NCBI GenBank assembly: GCA_050291935.1
Contig: JBNKKR010000018.1
Location: 1-64,000, forward strand
Source of the DNA: Desulfocapsa sp050291935
GTDB lineage: Bacteria > Desulfobacterota > Desulfobulbia > Desulfobulbales > Desulfocapsaceae
Reading direction: 5' to 3'
DNA: 64,000 bases
In this document: piece after piece, positions 41,241 through 49,710 of the stretch
Layout: each line of letters starts with the position of its first letter
Numbering within the stretch: the stretch's first letter is position 1
Made by a program: the position numbers and the translations under genes
The notes under the pieces: model-generated
What the model saw: the letters and a program-made list of their open reading frames with translations, nothing else
Database searches by the model: none
Told to the model about the DNA's origin: nothing

Positions 41241-41945
41241 GTGGACACAGTAACAAAAATCAAGACAGAGACACTTTGCTTTTATTATCAGAAACAGCAA
41301 GTGTTATATGATATTTCCCTTGAGCTTCCCGGAAATAAAATTACGGCAATTACCGGGCCGTCTGGCTCGGGGAAATCGACTTTTCTGACAACGCTGAATA
41401 GGTTGTGGGAAGAAGCTCCGGGATGCAATGTCAGCGGAAAGGTGTTACTTTGGCTGGATGGCCGGATGGTGGATGTTCACGACCCCGCATTTTCCGTACT
41501 GCGTCTGCGTCGTAAAGTTGGAATGGTGTTTCAGCAACCCAATCCACTACCCATGTCCATTGCTAAAAATGTGGCTTTTCCTCTCTATTTATCGCATATC
41601 CGTAATACATCCTATGTTGAGGAGAAGGTGGAATCTGCGTTGCAACTGGTTGGACTCTGGGATGAGGTGAAGGACAGGCTTGATGAAGACGGTCGTCTTC
41701 TTTCGGGTGGGCAGCAGCAGCGCCTCTGTTTGGCAAGGGCGCTTGTCCTTGATCCCGAAGTTCTTTTACTCGATGAACCGACTTCGTCTCTTGATCCCGA
41801 TGCCAGCGCTGCAATAGAAACGTTGCTATGTTCGCTTAAATCCACTTGTACGCTGGTAATGGTTAGCCATTATCAGGATCAGATACAACGTATTGCGGAT
41901 CTGCATGTGCAGATATGCAATGGTCGTTGTGTTCATGCTGGTTGA
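41241..41945 (+). CDS. pstB: phosphate ABC transporter ATPase PstB
   Basis: An ABC ATPase with Walker A ITGPSGSGKSTFL, Q-loop VFQQPNPLPMSIAKNVAFPL (the PNPLP-M segment is diagnostic for PstB), signature LSGGQQQRLCLARAL, and Walker B VLLLDEPTSSLDP. GTG 41241 was chosen (234 residues); an ATG at 41193 lies inside pstA. No phoU follows; the next gene is a racemase. Without PhoU the usual phosphate-sensing link is missing here. Confidence 0.88.
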   Translation: MDTVTKIKTETLCFYYQKQQVLYDISLELPGNKITAITGPSGSGKSTFLTTLNRLWEEAPGCNVSGKVLLWLDGRMVDVHDPAFSVLRLRRKVGMVFQQPNPLPMSIAKNVAFPLYLSHIRNTSYVEEKVESALQLVGLWDEVKDRLDEDGRLLSGGQQQRLCLARALVLDPEVLLLDEPTSSLDPDASAAIETLLCSLKSTCTLVMVSHYQDQIQRIADLHVQICNGRCVHAG

Positions 41946-41973
41946 AGGTTTTGGTATTTTAAGAAGAGGAATT

Positions 41974-42666
41974 ATGAAAACGATTGGTCTTATTGGCGGG
42001 ATGAGTTGGGAGTCGACAGCCCTGTACTACACACTATTGAACCAGGCGATCCGTGAGCGTTGTGGTGCGTTGCATTCTGCAAAAATAGTACTCCACAGTG
42101 TTGATTTTCAAGGGATTGAATCCATGCAGCGGGAAAATCGCTGGCAGGAGGCAGGAGAGCAACTGGCTGCCATTGGCGCGAGTTTGGAGAGGGGGGGTGC
42201 TGATGCTATCCTGTTGTGTACCAATACCATGCATAAGGTGGCAGAGCAGATAGAAGGGGCAATTAGCGTTCCCTTTATCCACCTGGCAGACGCCACTGCC
42301 CATACCATTGGAAGCAGGAAGGAATCGCGGGTGGGGCTGCTCGGCACCTCATTTACCATGGAAGAAGCATTTTATCGTAAGCGTTTGCAGCAGCACGGTA
42401 TTGAAGTCCTTATTCCTGATGCTGCCTTACGGGAGCAGATAAATAGAATTATCTTCGATGAACTGTGTTGTGGCCAGATAAAAGATTCCTCAAGGGATAT
42501 CTATTTAGATGCCATTGCCCAATTTGCGAAACAGTCCGCCCAGTCGGTTATTCTTGGCTGTACGGAAATTGGGATGCTGGTACAGGAAGAACAGAGTTCA
42601 CTACCGCTTGTGGATACCACCGTTGTCCATGTAAATGCCGCTGTGGAGTTTATGCTGGCGGACTAA
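41974..42666 (+). CDS. aspartate/glutamate racemase family protein
   Basis: A 230-residue Asp/Glu racemase (cofactor-independent). The two catalytic Cys are in LLCTNTMHK and ILGCTEIG. It begins IGLIGGMSWESTALYYTLLN as aspartate racemase/YgeA members do. ATG 41974 was chosen for the AAGAAGAGGA ribosome site. Substrate (aspartate versus another) cannot be read. Confidence 0.88.
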   Translation: MKTIGLIGGMSWESTALYYTLLNQAIRERCGALHSAKIVLHSVDFQGIESMQRENRWQEAGEQLAAIGASLERGGADAILLCTNTMHKVAEQIEGAISVPFIHLADATAHTIGSRKESRVGLLGTSFTMEEAFYRKRLQQHGIEVLIPDAALREQINRIIFDELCCGQIKDSSRDIYLDAIAQFAKQSAQSVILGCTEIGMLVQEEQSSLPLVDTTVVHVNAAVEFMLAD

Positions 42667-42708
42667 AGAGAAGCAAATATAAAGGCTGTATTGTGAATGT
42701 GGTTCTTT

Positions 42709-42725
42709 AAAAGTACATTGACATT
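42709..42725 (+). promoter_or_regulatory. putative LexA box 1, over the -35
   Basis: AAAAGTACATTGACATT. It matches the reverse complement of the second site (AAAAGTACATGTACATT) at 15 of 17 positions, so the common motif is AAAAGTACATNNACATT. It covers the -35 TTGACA (42718-42723) of a promoter whose -10 TATGCT is 18 bases downstream (42742-42747). Binding would block RNA polymerase. Confidence 0.65.
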
Positions 42726-42751
42726 TGTGCTGCCGTTGCTGTATGCTTGTT

Positions 42752-42768
42752 AATGTACATGTACTTTT
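42752..42768 (-). promoter_or_regulatory. putative LexA box 2, after the -10
   Basis: AATGTACATGTACTTTT, containing the perfect palindrome GTACATGTAC, immediately downstream of the -10 and 9 bases before the lexA ATG. It points opposite to box 1. Two boxes around one promoter fit autoregulation of lexA and the cassette. Confidence 0.7.
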
Positions 42769-42777
42769 GGAGGTGCT

Positions 42778-43413
42778 ATGGAGCTAACAGCAAAACAGCA
42801 GCGTTTTTTTCGTTATATGGAGCAACAAGTAACCGAGAACGGTTGTGCTCCCAGTCTGCGCGAGGCTGCGGAAGAGTTTGGGATAAGTCGCAATGCGGTG
42901 GCCCAGTTGATTGGCCAGCTTGAGAAAAAGCGAGTGATTAAGCGGGAGGGACGTTATAGTCGCTCAGTTCGTATTTTGCCCCGGCAGACAAGGCAGAAAC
43001 GACCGCAACGAGGCCGAATACGGGAACTACCGGTGGTGGGACAAATCACCGCCGGAGTTCCCATGTATGCACAGCAGGAGTGGGATGGTTCGATCCTGGT
43101 GGATGGAACGTTGTTCTCCGGAAATAACCTGTTTTGTTTGCGTATCCGGGGGAAATCTATGGAGGAATGCGGTATTCTGGATGGTGATCTGGTTATCTGC
43201 GAGCCCAGGCAATATGCGGAAGATGGCGAGATCGTAGCCGTGCTTATTGCAGGCGAAGAGGCCACGGTGAAACGGTTTTTTGTGGGGGAGGACTATGTGG
43301 AGTTACGTCCCGAAAACAAAGCGTTTTCTCCCGTTCGCTATCCTTTTTCTGAAATTATGGTGCAGGGAAAGGTGGTGGGTGTTTTACGAGATCAGTTACG
43401 TCATGATGGCTGA
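42778..43413 (+). CDS. lexA: LexA repressor
   Basis: LexA represses SOS genes until RecA triggers its self-cleavage. The 211-residue protein has an N-terminal winged HTH (SLREAAEEFGISRNAVAQLIGQL), the Ala92-Gly93 cleavage bond in QITAGVPM, catalytic Ser127 in GKSMEECGI, and Lys165 in EEATVKRFF. The HTH differs from the E. coli type, as expected for a different box. It is the first gene of the mutagenesis cassette and overlaps the DUF72 gene by 11 bases. Confidence 0.95.
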   Translation: MELTAKQQRFFRYMEQQVTENGCAPSLREAAEEFGISRNAVAQLIGQLEKKRVIKREGRYSRSVRILPRQTRQKRPQRGRIRELPVVGQITAGVPMYAQQEWDGSILVDGTLFSGNNLFCLRIRGKSMEECGILDGDLVICEPRQYAEDGEIVAVLIAGEEATVKRFFVGEDYVELRPENKAFSPVRYPFSEIMVQGKVVGVLRDQLRHDG

Positions 43414-44197
43414 CTGTCTCTGTCCGGTACTTGTTGGTACCAGTGGCTATTCATATACGGAGTGGGTGGATGGGGGCTTCTATCCCCCAAAAACCAGGAC
43501 CCCGGAGATGCTTGCACTCTACGCCGACGTATTTCCGGTGGTGGAGCTGAACTACACCTGGTACCAGATGGTGCGGGCGGAAGCCATTAGCCGGATGATT
43601 TCCCGGGCACCCAAAGATTTTCTCTTTGCTGCAAAACTGACCCGGACCCTCACCCATGAACGGGAGCGTGATTGGAAGGAGGAGTTGCAACGCTACCGAG
43701 AGGGGATTGCGCCCCTGCAAAAACAGTTGCTTGCCATTCTTATTCAGTTGCCGCCGGAATTCACCTGGTGTGTGCAAAACCGCTACTACCTTGCCTGGTT
43801 GTTGGATAGTTTACATGATTTTCCAGTGGCGGTGGAGTTTCGGCACATCTCCTGGGCCAGGGATTCTGTCTTTAAAGAGCTTGAAGAGCGGCGAGTAACA
43901 CTGGTTACGGTGGATGTTCCCGAAGGCTTACCTAAACTCTTCCCTTGTGTCGATATCCTTACCAACCCGGACCTCTTCTTTGTGCGTTTTCATGGTCGCA
44001 ATCTCCAGGGATGGCGTTCCGGAAATATGCAGCAGAAATTTGATTATTCCTATTCCAGGGATGAACTGACAACGTGGAATGCAACCTATTTGCAGGGTAT
44101 GCGCGCGCGGGCTGCCAAAGGAGTCGTCTTTTTCAATAATCATGTGCGGGGGCAGGCCCCTGAAAACGCAAGGTTGTTACAATCATTGCTCCACTGA
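43403..44197 (+). CDS. DUF72 (YecE-like) protein inside the SOS cassette
   Basis: A 264-residue DUF72 protein (TIM-barrel, xylose-isomerase/endonuclease IV-like). Blocks: VLVGTSGYSYTEWVDGGFYP, VVELNYTWYQM, FAAKLTRTLTHE, ILIQLPPEF, VAVEFRHISW, FFVRFHGRN, and VFFNNHVRGQAPENA. The ATG pair (43403/43406) is inside the end of lexA, and the gene ends 2 bases before the next ORF. In known lexA-imuA-imuB-dnaE2 cassettes this place holds imuA. The function of DUF72 is unknown. Confidence 0.88.
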   Translation: MMADCLCPVLVGTSGYSYTEWVDGGFYPPKTRTPEMLALYADVFPVVELNYTWYQMVRAEAISRMISRAPKDFLFAAKLTRTLTHERERDWKEELQRYREGIAPLQKQLLAILIQLPPEFTWCVQNRYYLAWLLDSLHDFPVAVEFRHISWARDSVFKELEERRVTLVTVDVPEGLPKLFPCVDILTNPDLFFVRFHGRNLQGWRSGNMQQKFDYSYSRDELTTWNATYLQGMRARAAKGVVFFNNHVRGQAPENARLLQSLLH

Positions 44198-44199
44198 TT

Positions 44200-45366
44200 A
44201 TGCGGGATAGGGCCATCATTCATCTCAATGTCACAGATTTTGCCGTGGCCGTGGAACGGGTCTGTGACCGAAGTCTTGCCACCGTGCCGTTGATTGTTGC
44301 AAACACGCAGGCGGCCCGCTCCATCGTTTATGATATGAGTGAAGAGGCGTATCAGGATGGGGTGAAAAAAGGAATCCCTCTGGTCCTTGCCAAACGATAC
44401 TGTCCCGCCGCACGGATACTTAGCCCCAGAATTGCGGTGTATAGAAGGGCCATGAAAGCCCTTGTTCGGGAGGTTGTGGATTATACACCTCTGGTGGAGC
44501 AGGGAGAGGAAGATGGTCATCTGTTTATGGATGTTACCGGTACCCATCGCTTACATGGGCCTCCTCCGGATATTGCCTGGCGACTGCGTAAACGGGTGCT
44601 ACGTAGTCTCAGTCTTGATCCGACCTGGAGCCTTGGCACCAATAAACTGGTAACCAAGGTTGCCTCCCGGGTGGTTCGGCCCATTGGGGAGTTGATCGTT
44701 GCCCCGGGAGAGGAGGCCGATTTTGTACAATCCCAGCCGATTTCATTGTTGCCGGGGGTTCTGGCGGGAGAGTACAAGCAGCTCGTGGATTTTAACCTGT
44801 CCACCATAGGAGATCTTGCCCGTTTGAATCGGCAGCAGTTGCTGGTGATATTTCAAAAACGAGCTGACTATTTCTACGACGTAAGCCGTGGTCGTGATGG
44901 TGCCCCCGTATTACCCGGTGGAAGCAATCAGCATATTTGGCGGGAACATATATTTGCTGATGATACCCAGGATTCACAGGAGCTGAAAAGGGTTCTTATG
45001 GGCTTTGTCCATGAAATCGGGCGTGAGCTGCGGAAGAGAAAAATCGTTACAAAACGAGTTGTTGTATCACTTACCTACAGTGATGGCCGAACAATGAGTC
45101 GTCAGGCGGTGGAGAAGCGGGGGACGCAAAGTGATTTTTCCCTCCGCTTTCTGAGTCTTGCTGCCCTCGAGCGGGCGTGGCAACGTCGAATTCGTGTCCG
45201 TTGCTGTACGATGCGTTGTGATCGGTTGTTTCCCCAGTCTCCTCAGCGCTCACTTTTTGTTATGACTTCTGCGCGTGAGCAGCGCCAAGAGAAGCTGTTG
45301 CATGCCATGGACAGTGTTGCCAAGCGTTTTGGGCATGGTAGTGTGGGCTTTGCTTCTTCCCTGTAA
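44200..45366 (+). CDS. ImuB-like Y-family polymerase homologue lacking catalytic acids
   Basis: A 388-residue Y-family (DinB/UmuC/ImuB) protein. The fold is clear: IIHLNVTDFAVAVER start, DVTGTHRLHG palm, and thumb LLPGVLAGEYKQLVDFNLS. But the three catalytic carboxylates are gone: the first Asp is Asn10, and the SxDE pair is Gly106-His107 (DGHLFMDVTG). ImuB proteins are similarly inactive adaptors that link a clamp to DnaE2. It therefore probably acts as ImuB, not as a polymerase. Confidence 0.85.
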   Translation: MRDRAIIHLNVTDFAVAVERVCDRSLATVPLIVANTQAARSIVYDMSEEAYQDGVKKGIPLVLAKRYCPAARILSPRIAVYRRAMKALVREVVDYTPLVEQGEEDGHLFMDVTGTHRLHGPPPDIAWRLRKRVLRSLSLDPTWSLGTNKLVTKVASRVVRPIGELIVAPGEEADFVQSQPISLLPGVLAGEYKQLVDFNLSTIGDLARLNRQQLLVIFQKRADYFYDVSRGRDGAPVLPGGSNQHIWREHIFADDTQDSQELKRVLMGFVHEIGRELRKRKIVTKRVVVSLTYSDGRTMSRQAVEKRGTQSDFSLRFLSLAALERAWQRRIRVRCCTMRCDRLFPQSPQRSLFVMTSAREQRQEKLLHAMDSVAKRFGHGSVGFASSL

Positions 45367-45382
45367 AGAGTCGCTCTAACTT

Positions 45383-48319
45383 ATGTTCCTTTCCTGCGTT
45401 CGTTCCTACTTTTCCTTTATGCGAGGTTGCAGTTCTCCTGATCTATTGTGTGCTCGGGCAAAGGCGCTTGGCTATGACAGCGTTGCCCTTACCGATTACA
45501 ACTCTCTGGTTGGGCTGTGGAGTTTTTTGCGGGCCTGCGATACGTACGGTTTGCGCCCTGTTATTGGTGCAGAAATAAGTGATGGTGGCGGCCAAGAGAG
45601 TGTATTTATGCTGGCCCGTGATGATGGGGGGTATCGCAACCTGTGCAAGGTGATCAGTGCACGAAAAAAAGATCGCTTTTTTGATCTTACAAGCCTTGCC
45701 CAGATGGAGGGTAAGGGACTTGTAATTCTTTCTTCCTCCCTCGTCCTTCTGGAAGCCTTTAAAAAAAGTTCGGCAAAGCTTGTTGTCAATCTGGGGAACA
45801 GACCCACCGAGCAGGGAAGAACGTTACGAAATTGGGCCTTAGAAAATCAGCTTCCAGCGGTGATGACCAGTTCTGCGGTGATGGCCACCGCAGAAGAGCA
45901 AGATCTCTATGCATTGCTGCGGGCAATAGGTTCCAACGATCGTTTTGTGCGCAATGGCCGGAAGAAGGACCATGCCTGCTGGATAGAATCCTGGCAGAGC
46001 TATAAAGAGCGTTTTGCTGTATGGCCGGAGGTTCTGCCCGCAACGGAGTCTCTTGCCGGGATATGTTTGTTTAACGGCCCTGATTTTGGCCTGGTGATGC
46101 CTCCCTGGGATAGTGCCACGTATTCTGCGAAAACTTTTTTGCGTAAAAAGGCCTACGCAGGAGCCCGTATACGTTACGGAGATGATCTCTCTGAAGCGGT
46201 GGTTGAGCGTCTGGAACATGAATTAGGCATTATTGATACAATGGGCTTTTCATCCTATTTTTTAGTGGTCCATACTATCGTGGAGGAACATTTTAAAAAG
46301 AGGCTAAAGAGTGTTCCAAGAATTTGTGGACGAGGATCCGGTGCCGCTTCTCTTGTTGCCTATTGCCTTGAAATTACAAATGTATGCCCATTGAAACACA
46401 ATCTCTATTTCGAGCGTTTTCTTAACCCGGGGCGTTCAGATGCGCCTGATATCGATATCGATTTTGCCTGGGATGAACGGGATCTTATTCTTGAGCGTGT
46501 ATTGCACGGATACGCAGGACATGCGGCAATGGTGGCCACTATTATTCGGTTCCAACCAAGGATGGCTTTACGGGAAACGGCTAAGGCCTTTGGTATTCCG
46601 GCGGGTGAGATTGCATCGTATAGCAGGATGCTTAGGAAAAAAGATATTTCTTCCAGCGTATTGCAATCACCATGGCCGGAAATTCTCCATCTGGCAGGTC
46701 AACTGGTCACTATTCCTCGGCATCTTTCTGTGCATCCGGGTGGGGTGGTGATTACCCCGCAGCCACTGGACTGCTACGTCCCTGTGGAGCTTGCCGCCAA
46801 GGGAGTGCCTGTTATCCAGTGGGATAAAGACGATGCGGAAGAGGCGGGGCTGGTGAAAATTGATCTGCTTGGCAATAGAAGTCTTGGGGTTATTCGAGAT
46901 TGTATCAATGCAATTCCTTCGCGTAAGAAAAATTTTGATGAACAATATTGGCAACCGGAGGATGATCCTGCCACAAAGCGAGCAGTTGCCACCGGAAAAA
47001 CCATGGGCTGTTTTTATATAGAGAGTCCAGCCATGCGGCTTTTACAGCAAAAGGCGGGGAGTGGTGAGTTTGCTGAACTTGTCTTGCAGTCTTCTATTAT
47101 TCGTCCGGCTGCCAACGTTTTTGTCCGTGAATATGTACGCCGCCTGCATGGCGCCAAATGGGAGCATCTCCATCCGGCCTTAAGTGATGTACTTGGTGAA
47201 ACCTATGGACTGATGGTGTATCAGGAGGATGTGTCACGGGTGGCGGTGGCGGTGGCAGGCTTTAGCCATGCCCAGGCCGATGGGTTGCGCAAGGTCTTGT
47301 CTAAAAAGGATAAGGTGTTACGACTCAAAGATTATCGAAAACGCTTTGATGCGGGATGCCAAGCCAACAGGGTGCCGGCAGAGACCCGTGAAAAACTGTG
47401 GCAGATGATGATGAGTTTTGATGGATATTCCTTTTGCAAGGCCCACTCTGCCTCCTATGCCCGGGTGTCGTATCAGGCTGCCTTTCTAAAAACACACTAT
47501 CCAGCGGAGTTTATGGCCGCGGTTATTTCCAATCGAGGAGGCTATTATCCTACATTTGCTTACGTTTCAGAGGCAAAGCGTCTTGGGCTGTGTATTCTGC
47601 CGCCATGTGTCAACAGGAGTATGATACGCTGGCAGGGAAGGGGCAGGGAAATACGGGTGGGACTTATTGCTATCCGTGATCTGTCCCATGAGTCCATGCA
47701 AGGTATTATTCAGAAGAGAAAAGAGAAAGCGTATAGCTCCAGTGTGGATTTTTGGCAGCGGGTTCCACTGCAAAAGGATGAAAACAGGGCGCTTATCCAA
47801 TCGGGAGCATTGGATGCTTTTGCAACAGATCATAATAGAAGTAGATTGTTTTGGGATTTTGCCCAGTTTCAAAATTTGAGTAAGCTTTGGAAAAGGAGTT
47901 CCTTGTTTGGGATTCGCTTACCTTCCGCCCCAGAACTTCCGGATATACCGGCCCATAAACGTTTGCAGGACGAGTATAGGGCCTTGGGCTTTCTTTGTGG
48001 ACAGCATCCCCTGTTGCTGCATGGAGAAAAGTTGCGAGGACGGGTGAAGGGAGTGGAACTTGCGGCCAAACGGGGAAGACGGGTGGCATTTGCCGGTTGG
48101 CTGATCAGTGGGAAACTGGTTTCTACCGCAACCGGTGAAGTGATGGAATTTCTCTGTTTTGAAGATGAGACAGCGCTGGTGGAAACAGTATTTTTCCCCA
48201 AGGTCTATCGACGGTACGCCCAGTCTCTGGTAACAGACCGGGCCTATATGTTGTGGGGGCTGGTGGAAGAGGAATTTGGGGCCATAAGCCTTACGGTGGA
48301 GAAGCTTAAGCCTTTATAA
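45383..48319 (+). CDS. dnaE2: error-prone DNA polymerase III alpha (DnaE2)
   Basis: A 978-residue C-family polymerase, slightly shorter than usual DnaE2 (1,000-1,080). It has an N-terminal PHP domain (FMRGCSSPDLLCARAKALGY, ALTDYNSLVG), the catalytic PDIDIDFAWDERD (about 355-367), RKVLSKKD, a PHAD/helix-hairpin-helix region, and an OB fold near the end (RVAFAGWLISGKLVS). The PHP His pair at the start is replaced (CVRSYFSF). Likely SOS-induced lesion bypass with the ImuB-like protein. Confidence 0.93.
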   Translation: MFLSCVRSYFSFMRGCSSPDLLCARAKALGYDSVALTDYNSLVGLWSFLRACDTYGLRPVIGAEISDGGGQESVFMLARDDGGYRNLCKVISARKKDRFFDLTSLAQMEGKGLVILSSSLVLLEAFKKSSAKLVVNLGNRPTEQGRTLRNWALENQLPAVMTSSAVMATAEEQDLYALLRAIGSNDRFVRNGRKKDHACWIESWQSYKERFAVWPEVLPATESLAGICLFNGPDFGLVMPPWDSATYSAKTFLRKKAYAGARIRYGDDLSEAVVERLEHELGIIDTMGFSSYFLVVHTIVEEHFKKRLKSVPRICGRGSGAASLVAYCLEITNVCPLKHNLYFERFLNPGRSDAPDIDIDFAWDERDLILERVLHGYAGHAAMVATIIRFQPRMALRETAKAFGIPAGEIASYSRMLRKKDISSSVLQSPWPEILHLAGQLVTIPRHLSVHPGGVVITPQPLDCYVPVELAAKGVPVIQWDKDDAEEAGLVKIDLLGNRSLGVIRDCINAIPSRKKNFDEQYWQPEDDPATKRAVATGKTMGCFYIESPAMRLLQQKAGSGEFAELVLQSSIIRPAANVFVREYVRRLHGAKWEHLHPALSDVLGETYGLMVYQEDVSRVAVAVAGFSHAQADGLRKVLSKKDKVLRLKDYRKRFDAGCQANRVPAETREKLWQMMMSFDGYSFCKAHSASYARVSYQAAFLKTHYPAEFMAAVISNRGGYYPTFAYVSEAKRLGLCILPPCVNRSMIRWQGRGREIRVGLIAIRDLSHESMQGIIQKRKEKAYSSSVDFWQRVPLQKDENRALIQSGALDAFATDHNRSRLFWDFAQFQNLSKLWKRSSLFGIRLPSAPELPDIPAHKRLQDEYRALGFLCGQHPLLLHGEKLRGRVKGVELAAKRGRRVAFAGWLISGKLVSTATGEVMEFLCFEDETALVETVFFPKVYRRYAQSLVTDRAYMLWGLVEEEFGAISLTVEKLKPL

Positions 48320-48331
48320 TATTTTGAAAGA

Positions 48332-49399
48332 TTATAATTCGGCGACAAGTTGGGTATTGTTCCGGGGAGTTTGTTGTGTTTTGCTGAGCATGACCTTTTT
48401 CTCAAAACCATATTCCACCAACCGTTTGATATCGGACCACATGGTTTCACTACCCATGATGGCCACGATAATGGCATCTTCTCCCCGCTTAAATTTTCCC
48501 ACATAGGTTTGCCGGGCTGCATTGGTGTAGCCGGTTTTCCCGCCAAGGGTTCCATCCACCTGCCATAATGCCTTGTTGTGGTTTCTAAGGAGCTTTCCTT
48601 CTGTGGTCCTGGTTTTTACCTGCTTCATACGTTTTGAAAAATCGGGATCCCGCATGGCATAGCGAAAAATGGTGGCAAGATCCCGGGCCGTTGTCTTTTG
48701 CCCTTTGGCCGTAAGTCCGCTGGCGGTTTTACAAACGGTATTTTTTGCCCCCCACAAAGAGGCGCGCAATGTCATCATTTGGGCAAACTTTGTCTCACTG
48801 CCGGCAATTTTTTCGGCAATGGCTACGCTTGCATCATTGGCAGAGGCCAACAGTACCGCATTGATCAGATCACTGGCCTTATACTGTTTCTTTTGATCCA
48901 GATATACCTTGGAACGTGGTTGTCTTGCTGCCTTTTTGCTCACCGGTACTTTCTCGTTTTCCCCCAGCGACTTTAAGGCAATCATACCGGTAATCACCTT
49001 GATGGTGGAAGCAGGTTGTCTGGGAGTATCGGGGTTTCTTGCGTATAAAGTTGCTCCCGATTCTGCGTCAATGATAATTGCACAGCGAGAGGAAATTTTC
49101 TTTCCCAGCCCTCTCGTAATTTTGGCACTTACCAAAGGGGCGATCCGCTTTTTTACAGAATCAATGCTCAGTGCCTGGCCCAGTACCGGAAAGGATTGGC
49201 TGCCAGGGGTCACATCTGCTTTACCAGACGCTACGGATACGCTGGCAGGAGGAGGTGTCGTAACGGTTTGTCTCTCTGCTTCCCATTTTGCTCCATCTGT
49301 AAAAACCGGTACCGCCGCAAAGACGGAAGCCGACAAAAGCGAAAAGCAAAGAGCTGCAAAGAAGAGCAGAACGCAGGGTTTATGTCCGGAAAAATGCAT
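48332..49399 (-). CDS. D-alanyl-D-alanine carboxypeptidase (S11/DacA-type)
   Basis: A 355-residue serine carboxypeptidase. A signal peptide covers ~1-29 (SASVFAA). Catalytic motifs are SxxK in PASTIKVITG, SxN in LLASANDAS, and KTG in LGGKTGYTNAA. It trims pentapeptides of peptidoglycan in the periplasm. The C-terminus lacks the usual amphipathic membrane anchor helix; it ends with MLSKTQQTPRNNTQL. The region between its start and the next gene holds a promoter/operator at 49570-49609. Confidence 0.9.
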   Translation of the reverse strand: MHFSGHKPCVLLFFAALCFSLLSASVFAAVPVFTDGAKWEAERQTVTTPPPASVSVASGKADVTPGSQSFPVLGQALSIDSVKKRIAPLVSAKITRGLGKKISSRCAIIIDAESGATLYARNPDTPRQPASTIKVITGMIALKSLGENEKVPVSKKAARQPRSKVYLDQKKQYKASDLINAVLLASANDASVAIAEKIAGSETKFAQMMTLRASLWGAKNTVCKTASGLTAKGQKTTARDLATIFRYAMRDPDFSKRMKQVKTRTTEGKLLRNHNKALWQVDGTLGGKTGYTNAARQTYVGKFKRGEDAIIVAIMGSETMWSDIKRLVEYGFEKKVMLSKTQQTPRNNTQLVAEL

Positions 49400-49710
49400 A
49401 AAAAAATATAAAATTCTGCGGTTTTAAAGGGCTGTGTGACATTTTCGTATGTTTCTCTTTTGTATAAGCAGATCCCTGACATGTCAAGGTAAAACTCTGG
49501 AGTTTGCTGCAAAACAACGCTTTTTCATCGTTTTTTTCCCATGTCCAGCCTGCACTTGCCGATTCTTAATTGACCAAAAAACGACTTTTATGTAAGATGG
49601 CCCATCTTATTTTCGTAGAATTCCTGATTATACCACCAGGGCATAGGTTTCGTTTGAGCAAGACTTACTGCTCAACTCAGTTTTAATTTGTTTATTATAT
49701 GGAGTGCTTC
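49400..49710. other. 311-base divergent intergenic region
   Basis: Between dacA-type and acyl-CoA synthetase genes. It contains the promoter and palindrome listed next, a T-rich leader and a ribosome site GGAG before 49711. No gene seen; short reverse reading frames here (around 49450-49510) look spurious. Confidence 0.5.
49570..49609 (+). promoter_or_regulatory. acyl-CoA synthetase promoter with palindromic operator
   Basis: TTGACC (49570-49575), 17 bases, TAAGAT (49593-49598). A perfect inverted repeat, TAAGATG (49593-49599) with CATCTTA (49603-49609), covers the -10 and start region, a typical repressor site. The regulator is unknown; FadR/PsrA-like control by acyl-CoA is one idea. Confidence 0.65.
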
